NCBI GenBank assembly: GCA_045112425.1
Contig: JBGUHV010000099.1
Location: 1 to 10,695 of the forward strand
Direction: 5' to 3'
Origin: CAG-103 sp045112425
GTDB lineage: Bacteria; Bacillota; Clostridia; Oscillospirales; Oscillospiraceae
DNA length: 10,695 nt
The notes under the pieces are model-generated. The model did no database searches. It was not told where the DNA came from and was given only the letters and a program-made list of their open reading frames with translations. Position numbers and translations under genes: made by a program. How positions within the stretch are numbered: the stretch's first letter is position 1; each line of letters begins with the position of its first letter. Positions 6,225 to 10,695 of this stretch are shown piece after piece.

Positions 6225-7148
6225 ATGGAAATGAGAGCCATCTATGCCAATTGTCTCGCCGAGATGATGGAGAAGGACCGTCGCGTCGTCGTGCTCGACG
6301 CCGACCTCTCCAAGGCCAGCGGCACGCGCGCGCTGTATGAGCGCTTTCCCGAGCAGATCTTCGAGTGCGGCATCGCCGAGCAGGACATGACGAGCATCGC
6401 CGCCGGTCTCGCGAGCTACGGCTTCAAGCCGTGGATCGAGAGCTTTGCGACCTTCGCCTCGCGCCGCAACTGCGACCAGATCACGCTGAGCGTTGCCTAC
6501 GCGAAGCAGAACGTGAAGATCGTGGGCACCGACCCCGGCATCACGGCCGAGCTCAACGGCGGCACGCACATGGCGCTGGAGGACATCGGCGTGCTGCGCT
6601 CGATTCCCGGCCTCGTGATCACCGAGCCCGCGGACGAGACGCAGCTGCGCGCCACCATGGCGGCGCTCGACGCTTATGAGGGCCCGGCGTATCTGCGCCT
6701 GTTCCGCAAGGAGCTGCCGAAGATCTTTGACGACGACTATGAGTTCGATCTCTTTAAGGCCGACGTGGTCAGGGAGGGCCGCGATCTCACGATCTGCGTC
6801 TCCGGCTTCCAGACGAAGGACGTGCTGGACGCGGAAAAGGCCCTCGCGGCGGACGGCATCGACGCGGAGATCCTCTGCGTGCACACGGTCAAGCCCATCG
6901 ACGCCGAGACGATCCGCGCGAGCGCCCGCAAGACCGGCGCCGTGCTCACGGTGGAGAACCACAACGTGATCGGCGGACTGCACTCGGCGGTGCTCGAGGC
7001 GCTCGCCGAGGAGAAGGTGCCCGTCTGCTCCGTGGCGGTGCAGGATCGCTTCGGCGAGGTGGGCACGCTGCCCTACCTGCGCGAGGTCATGGGCCTGACG
7101 ACAGAGAACATTATCGAGACCGCGAAGCGCGCGGTGACGCTGAAATAA
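6225..7148 (+). CDS. sqwH: Transketolase C-terminal (pyrimidine-binding) subunit, candidate 6-deoxy-6-sulfofructose transketolase
   Basis: The 307-residue protein has the transketolase pyrimidine domain (about 1-165) followed by the C-terminal domain (about 185-300). E52 in CGIAEQ is the expected glutamate that activates TPP. RLFRKE (158-163) keeps an arginine at the place of TktA R520. Set against E. coli TktA (H461, D469, H473), the loop reads D103, N111, H115 with identical spacing, so a phosphate-contacting histidine and a donor-contacting aspartate are both replaced. Canonical split transketolases keep SHAG and GEDG here, while this protein has TDPG and ELNGG. This fits a sugar substrate that is not phosphorylated at that end. 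It lies 3 bp behind the N-terminal subunit, whose last codons carry the ribosome site (GAGGAGG). Confidence 0.85.
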   Translation: MEMRAIYANCLAEMMEKDRRVVVLDADLSKASGTRALYERFPEQIFECGIAEQDMTSIAAGLASYGFKPWIESFATFASRRNCDQITLSVAYAKQNVKIVGTDPGITAELNGGTHMALEDIGVLRSIPGLVITEPADETQLRATMAALDAYEGPAYLRLFRKELPKIFDDDYEFDLFKADVVREGRDLTICVSGFQTKDVLDAEKALAADGIDAEILCVHTVKPIDAETIRASARKTGAVLTVENHNVIGGLHSAVLEALAEEKVPVCSVAVQDRFGEVGTLPYLREVMGLTTENIIETAKRAVTLK

Positions 7149-7161
7149 AGGAGAACCAACG

Positions 7162-7635
7162 ATGAAAATTGCAATCGGCAGCGATAAATCCGGCTTTTCC
7201 GCCAAGGAGGCCGTGAAGGCCTGGCTCACGGAGCAGGGCATGGACTTTGACGATCTCGGCACGGTGGACTTAAACGACGTGCACCCCTACTATCAGGTGG
7301 CGAGCGAGGTCGCCCCGCTGGTGCAGAGCGGCGCCTACGACCGCGCGGTGCTCATCTGCGGCACGGGCGCGGGTATGTGCGTCGTGTCGAACAAGTTCAA
7401 GGGCGTCTCTGCCGTGGCCTGCGAGGGCGTCTACTCGGCGAAGATGGCCCGCGCGATCAACAACGCGCAGATCCTCTGCATGGGCGGCTGGATCGTCGGC
7501 CCCGAGATGGCCGTGGAGATGACCCGCACCTTCCTCGAGACCGACTGGTGCCAGGATCTCGAGGACTGGCGCGCCGAGAACATGCACAAGTTCTCCGCGA
7601 AGGTCGCGGAGATTGAGGACAAGATTTATACCTAA
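7162..7635 (+). CDS. sqwI: RpiB/LacAB-family aldose-ketose isomerase, candidate 4-deoxy-4-sulfoerythrose isomerase
   Basis: The 157-residue protein has the RpiB fold and aligns nearly without gaps to E. coli RpiB as I recall its sequence. The catalytic C66 and T68 in CGTGAG, N77-K78 and R137 are kept. Other key positions differ: H99, which opens the furanose ring in ribose 5-phosphate, is I99; H10 is K9; phosphate-binding R133 is L133. A 4-deoxy-4-sulfo tetrose has no hydroxyl with which to form a furanose, so it is open-chain and needs no ring opening, which fits the loss. In the proposed pathway it converts 4-deoxy-4-sulfoerythrose to the erythrulose, ready for a second transketolase cut. 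AAGGAG precedes the ATG, 13 bp behind the transketolase. A different sugar phosphate isomerase is less likely given these changes. Confidence 0.85.
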   Translation: MKIAIGSDKSGFSAKEAVKAWLTEQGMDFDDLGTVDLNDVHPYYQVASEVAPLVQSGAYDRAVLICGTGAGMCVVSNKFKGVSAVACEGVYSAKMARAINNAQILCMGGWIVGPEMAVEMTRTFLETDWCQDLEDWRAENMHKFSAKVAEIEDKIYT

Positions 7636-7641
7636 GTAACC

Positions 7642-7792
7642 GCATCCGCTTTGCGGATGCAAGCGAGCTGTTGCCCGCATGGATGGCGTGCAATGCACGC
7701 CATCCGGTTACAACGGTGTAATTAAAAAAACAAATCATGGATTTCATCCATGATTGTGCGGGCTTGCCCGCAATCCTCCGCAATCGCGGAGG
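7642..7792. repeat. Array of five consecutive hairpins
   Basis: Five separate perfect inverted repeats fill most of the gap between the isomerase and dehydrogenase genes: 7642-7660 (8-bp stem, loop TTT), 7681-7705 (10-bp stem), 7733-7755 (9-bp stem), 7757-7772 (6-bp stem, loop CTTG) and 7775-7792 (7-bp stem, loop AATC). The stem sequences are unrelated to one another, so this is not a tandem repeat. In the polycistronic mRNA it would form a structured spacer that could tune expression or stability of the downstream genes. Confidence 0.7.
7721..7755 (-). terminator. Minus-strand intrinsic terminator
   Basis: The 9-bp hairpin at 7733-7755 is followed on the minus strand by TTTGTTTTTTTAATT. This is a clear terminator layout, but for leftward transcription, whereas every gene nearby runs rightward. 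It could stop antisense transcripts, or be a relic of an older arrangement. On the plus strand no T-run follows the hairpin. Confidence 0.55.
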
Positions 7793-7818
7793 CGATTGTG
7801 GAGGTGTTTTATTTAATT

Positions 7819-8916
7819 ATGGTTGAGCCCTTTGTCTATTCCGAGGCCGTGCAGGTGCATTTCGGCGCGGGGAAGCTCGCTTCCCTCGCCGACGTGCTCG
7901 CGTCGCTCGGCATCGAGCGGGCCGTGATCGCCTGCGGACGGCACTTTGCGCCGCAGGCCGAGGCGCTCAAGGAGAGCGTGCCCGCCGTGAAGGCCGTCTT
8001 CGGCGCGGTGGAGCCGAACCCGCAGCTCACTGGCGCGGCGGAGACCGCGCGCCTCGCCCGCGAGACCGGCGCGGACGCCGTGATCGGCGTCGGCGGCGGG
8101 AGCTCTCTCGACACGGCGAAGTTCGCCGCCGCCATCTCCCTCGGCGACGGCGCGGCGGAGGACTATTACCGCGGCAAAATTCCCTTCCCGGAGCAGCGTC
8201 TCAAAATCGTCTGCGTGCCCACGACGGCGGGCACGGGCAGCGAGGTGACGCAGGTCTCCGTCATGAGCCACGGCGCGGAAAAGCGCACGATCAACCACCC
8301 TGCCTTTTTGCCGACGGCGGCGATTGTCGACCCCGCGCTCACGGTCTCGATGCCGCCGCGCACGACGGCGATCTCCGGCATCGACGCGATGGCGCACGCC
8401 CTCGAGGGCTGCTGGAGTAAGAACCACCAGCCGATCACGGATCTGCTCGCGAGCGAGAGCGTGCGGCTGATTCTCGAAAACCTTGAAACAGCCTATCACC
8501 ACGGCGACGATCTCGACGCCCGCGCCGCGATGAGCTATGCCGCCCTCCTCGGTGGCATGAGCTTCGCCCTGCCGAAGACCGCCGGCAGCCACGCCTGCAG
8601 CTATCCGCTGAGCGAGGATTACCACCTGCCGCATGGCGAGGCCTGCGCGTTCACGCTCGCGAGCTTCGTGGAGATCAACGCCGACGAGCGCCTCGAGCAG
8701 CTCTGCCGCCGCGCCGGGCTCTCCGGCACGAAGGAGCTCGCCGATCGCATCCGCGCCTTTCAGGCGATGGCGGGGCTCAAGGCGAAGCTCTCCGACCTCG
8801 GCGAGGTCGATCTGGAGAAGCTCGCGCGCGACTGCGCGGCGCACCCGCTGATGGGAAACAACCCCGTTTTGATGGACGAGGCGAAGCTGCGCGCCATGTT
8901 TGAGGCGCTGCGATGA
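7819..8916 (+). CDS. sqwF: Iron-containing alcohol dehydrogenase, candidate sulfoacetaldehyde reductase (isethionate-forming)
   Basis: The 365-residue protein is a group III (iron-type) alcohol dehydrogenase, cytoplasmic and NAD(P)H dependent. Marks are HFGAGKL (14-20), the nucleotide-binding GVGGGSSLDTAK (90-101) and PTTAGTGSEVT (134-144). The metal ligands are D189 and H193 (GIDAMAH) plus H258 and H272 (PHGEA), with the 4- and 14-residue spacings seen in FucO. In the proposed pathway it reduces sulfoacetaldehyde to isethionate and reoxidises NADH, a sink for an anaerobe. The start is not certain. ATG 7819 places the normal N-terminus well, with GGAGGTG ending 12 nt upstream, which is long; in-frame GTG 7804 and ATG 7750 are possible, but 7750 would lie inside the hairpin array. 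Its last codon overlaps the next gene (ATGA). The family is firm; the aldehyde is inferred from the pathway. Confidence 0.87.
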   Translation: MVEPFVYSEAVQVHFGAGKLASLADVLASLGIERAVIACGRHFAPQAEALKESVPAVKAVFGAVEPNPQLTGAAETARLARETGADAVIGVGGGSSLDTAKFAAAISLGDGAAEDYYRGKIPFPEQRLKIVCVPTTAGTGSEVTQVSVMSHGAEKRTINHPAFLPTAAIVDPALTVSMPPRTTAISGIDAMAHALEGCWSKNHQPITDLLASESVRLILENLETAYHHGDDLDARAAMSYAALLGGMSFALPKTAGSHACSYPLSEDYHLPHGEACAFTLASFVEINADERLEQLCRRAGLSGTKELADRIRAFQAMAGLKAKLSDLGEVDLEKLARDCAAHPLMGNNPVLMDEAKLRAMFEALR

Positions 8917-9812
8917 AGGTCCTGCGAAATCCCCTGATGATTCTGGGGATGATCGTGTCGTGGTCGGTGTTTTACGCGATCAGCAAGGTGCTCGTGGACG
9001 CGACGGGCTCCGCCGTCGCCGCGGGCGCGGCGCTCCGGCTCTTCGCGCTCGTGTTTCTCACGGCGCAGCTTGTTTTCGATAAAGAGGTGCGGCTCCTGTT
9101 TCATCAGGGGCGCACGGCGTGGGTGCTGCTCTTAATCGGCGTGTTCGGCTTTCTGCTCGATCTCTTCGCCAACCTCGGCTACGCCGGCGGCTCTCTCAGC
9201 ACCGGCACGGCGCTCTTAAAAACCGATGTGCTGATGGTCGATCTCGTGACGGTGGCGCTCTATCACAAGAAGCTCTACGCCACCGACTGGCTCGGCACGG
9301 GCGTGATGCTGCTGGGCGTGCTGTTCGTGCTCGGCGTCGACTTTCGCGGGATGGAAATCCATCTGACCGATCTCTTTTTCCTGCTGAGCGCCGCGTGCGT
9401 GACGGCGAACGCCTTTCTCATCAAGAGCGCGCAGACGCACCCGAAGACGGACTCCGACATGATCTCCTTTTACAACAACTTCGTCGTGCTGCTGCTCTTT
9501 TCCGTCTCCTGCGGCGTGACCGACGCGCTGACGCCGGAGCGCCTCGCGGTGCTCGGAAAGCTCTGGCCGCTCGCCGTGCTCGGCGGGCTCGCACAGACGG
9601 GCATTTACTTTTTCTACTACCGCAATCTCAGGCACTTTGAGGTCTGGCAGGTGAAGCTGTATCTGCTGCTCATGCCGATCCTCAGCTGCATCCTCGGCGT
9701 CGCCTTCCTGGGCGAGAGCTTGACGAGCAGTAAAATTCTGGGTATTCTGATCGTGCTGGCCGGCGCGGCACTGATTCTGCTGCGCAGCAGGATTCATAAA
9801 GAAGCCGCGTAA
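8913..9812 (+). CDS. DMT superfamily (EamA-type) membrane transporter, candidate isethionate exporter
   Basis: The 299-residue protein has about ten hydrophobic segments arranged as two EamA-type halves, the standard size for drug/metabolite transporters. The second half ends with the common family pattern FLGESLTSSKILG followed by a helix (around 267-290). It starts within the dehydrogenase stop codon (ATGA overlap), so translation is coupled to the enzyme that makes the end product. Since the locus has no gene for desulfonation, the C2 sulfonate must leave the cell, and this is the only candidate exporter in the window. Export direction and substrate are inferences; EamA proteins also import or export amino acids and other metabolites. 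Confidence 0.85.
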   Translation: MKVLRNPLMILGMIVSWSVFYAISKVLVDATGSAVAAGAALRLFALVFLTAQLVFDKEVRLLFHQGRTAWVLLLIGVFGFLLDLFANLGYAGGSLSTGTALLKTDVLMVDLVTVALYHKKLYATDWLGTGVMLLGVLFVLGVDFRGMEIHLTDLFFLLSAACVTANAFLIKSAQTHPKTDSDMISFYNNFVVLLLFSVSCGVTDALTPERLAVLGKLWPLAVLGGLAQTGIYFFYYRNLRHFEVWQVKLYLLLMPILSCILGVAFLGESLTSSKILGILIVLAGAALILLRSRIHKEAA

Positions 9813-9828
9813 CAAAGGAGGTACCGCC

Positions 9829-10695
9829 ATGACGCTCTCCGGCGACAATCTGATGCGTGTCAAGCGCTCGAACCGCAGCGCGCTGCTGCGGGCTCTGCAC
9901 CAGAACGGTGCCATGAGCCGCAAGCGTCTGGCGCAGGCGCTCTCGCTCACGCCCGCGGCGATCACGAAGATCACGGCGGACATGCTCGCCGAGGGTCTGC
10001 TGCGCGAGCGCGGCACGCTCGCCGCCTCCGGCGCAGGGCGGCGCGAGGTGCTGCTCGAAATTCACCCCGAGAGCCGCTGCGCGCTCGGCATCCTCATCAA
10101 CCTCCGGCAGGCAATTCTCTCCGCCGTCCGTCCGGACGGGGCGAGCGTCTTCGTCGAGGAGATCGCGCTGCCGCCGCAGGCGGACGCCGACGAGGCGACG
10201 GAGCTGCTCTGCACGCAGCTGCTCGCGCTCACGGCGGAGCACGGAATCCCGAAGGAGGAAATCCTCGGCGTCGGCGTCGCGGTGCGCGGCATTCTGACGC
10301 CCGACGGCCGCAGCGTTGCGGACAGCTTCGGCGCGCTGGCGCAGAAGGACTATCCCCTGTGCGACCGCATCGAGGCGCTCACGGGCTACCGCGCCGTATT
10401 GGAGAACAACGTGCGCGCGCTTTTTGCCGCGCAGCGCTTTTTCGACCGCGAGGGGCCGGACGGGCCGCAGTTTTTCCTGCGGTGCGAATACGGCATCGGC
10501 GCGGCCATGGTGATCGACGGGCAGATTCTGCGCGGAGCGACGCAGCAGTGCGCCGAGATCGGGCACATCCCGGTCGTCCGGCGCGGCGGGCGGCTCTGCT
10601 CCTGCGGCAAGACCGGCTGTCTCGAAACCATCGCCTCCCCCGCCGCGATTGCGGAGGCGGCGGGCGAAATGCTCTCGGAGACGGAAACGCCCATT
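9829..10695 (+). CDS. ROK-family transcriptional repressor (NagC/XylR type), cut by the window edge
   Basis: Translation from 9829 gives 289 residues with no stop before the edge; full members have about 380-400, so roughly 100 are missing. Residues 10-60 form a winged helix-turn-helix (RKRLAQALSLTPAAITKIT at 31-49). Then comes a ROK sugar-binding domain with GVGVAVRG (147-154), LENNVRALFAA (191-201) and the zinc site GHIP plus CSCGKTGCLE (245-266; H246, C257, C259, C264). The kinase-type NDAN motif is replaced by NNVRA, so sugar kinase activity is unlikely and a regulator is meant. A perfect AAAGGAGGT lies 6 nt before the ATG and 16 bp separate it from the transporter gene. It probably represses both divergent promoters and is released by sulfoquinovose or a pathway sugar; that part is inference. 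Confidence 0.9.
   Translation, partial: MTLSGDNLMRVKRSNRSALLRALHQNGAMSRKRLAQALSLTPAAITKITADMLAEGLLRERGTLAASGAGRREVLLEIHPESRCALGILINLRQAILSAVRPDGASVFVEEIALPPQADADEATELLCTQLLALTAEHGIPKEEILGVGVAVRGILTPDGRSVADSFGALAQKDYPLCDRIEALTGYRAVLENNVRALFAAQRFFDREGPDGPQFFLRCEYGIGAAMVIDGQILRGATQQCAEIGHIPVVRRGGRLCSCGKTGCLETIASPAAIAEAAGEMLSETETPI

Noticed and set aside
5175..7262. Open frame of 695 codons on the minus strand
   Set aside because: It is antisense to both transketolase subunits and runs through the promoter region; its composition is the low-complexity type of shadow frames.
5391..7635. Ordinary pentose phosphate genes (transketolase plus RpiB)
   Set aside because: The catalytic and phosphate-binding substitutions, and the neighbouring YihQ-type glycosidase, isomerase and alcohol dehydrogenase, argue for a special catabolic role.
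7681..7730. Plus-strand terminator after the RpiB-like gene
   Set aside because: The 7681-7705 stem is followed by an A-rich stretch, not a T-run, on the plus strand.
7750..7818. Longer dehydrogenase start at ATG 7750
   Set aside because: It lies inside the hairpin array and adds residues not typical of the family N-terminus.
7813..10566. Long minus-strand frames opposite the dehydrogenase, transporter and ROK genes
   Set aside because: All lie opposite genes with clear family motifs and lack ribosome sites and domains.
1..10695. CRISPR array, tRNA or rRNA genes, prophage, IS element or defence system
   Set aside because: No regularly spaced repeats, no tRNA or rRNA-like sequence, and no transposase, integrase or nuclease gene were seen; every gene fits carbohydrate catabolism.

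Overview
The window looks like a chromosomal segment of an anaerobic, GC-rich Bacillota, most likely a gut clostridium of the Oscillospiraceae type. The reasons are the GC-rich codon use, strong AGGAGG-type ribosome binding sites, a TTG start, short intergenic regions with clustered hairpins, and the gene content. This is an inference, because no rRNA or marker gene is present.

The layout is one divergent catabolic locus around a control region at 5115-5390. Leftward from a near-consensus promoter run a sugar isomerase of the L-fucose isomerase fold (3777-5114), a GH31 glycosidase of the YihQ/sulfoquinovosidase type (1785-3755) and a GPH-family sugar:cation symporter (129-1538). Rightward from a second near-consensus promoter run a split transketolase (5391-6221 and 6225-7148), an RpiB-fold aldose isomerase (7162-7635), an iron-type alcohol dehydrogenase (7819-8916), a DMT/EamA-family transporter overlapping it by 4 bp (8913-9812), and a ROK-family repressor that runs off the right edge (9829-10695). 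The window holds no sugar kinase, no aldolase and no desulfonating enzyme.

Together these genes match the transketolase route of sulfoquinovose breakdown (sulfo-TK; the Sqw enzymes of clostridia). A sulfoquinovose glycoside is imported and hydrolysed, and sulfoquinovose is isomerised to 6-deoxy-6-sulfofructose. Transketolase then removes a C2 unit to leave 4-deoxy-4-sulfoerythrose, the RpiB-like enzyme isomerises this to the ketose, transketolase removes a second C2 unit to leave sulfoacetaldehyde, and the alcohol dehydrogenase reduces that to isethionate, which would be exported. Residue-level reading supports unphosphorylated substrates. The RpiB-like protein lacks the ring-opening histidine and a phosphate-binding arginine, and the transketolase lacks a phosphate-contacting histidine. 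One observation cuts the other way: the GH31 enzyme has Gln and Phe where characterised sulfoquinovosidases have the sulfonate-binding Arg and Tyr. Either this is a variant sulfonate pocket or the locus handles a related 6-modified or 6-deoxy glucoside.

The non-coding DNA is structured. A direct repeat of about 75 bp occurs on both sides of the symporter gene, each copy next to a hairpin. A 69-bp palindromic element lies between the two divergent promoters. Five consecutive hairpins fill the gap between the RpiB-like gene and the alcohol dehydrogenase gene.
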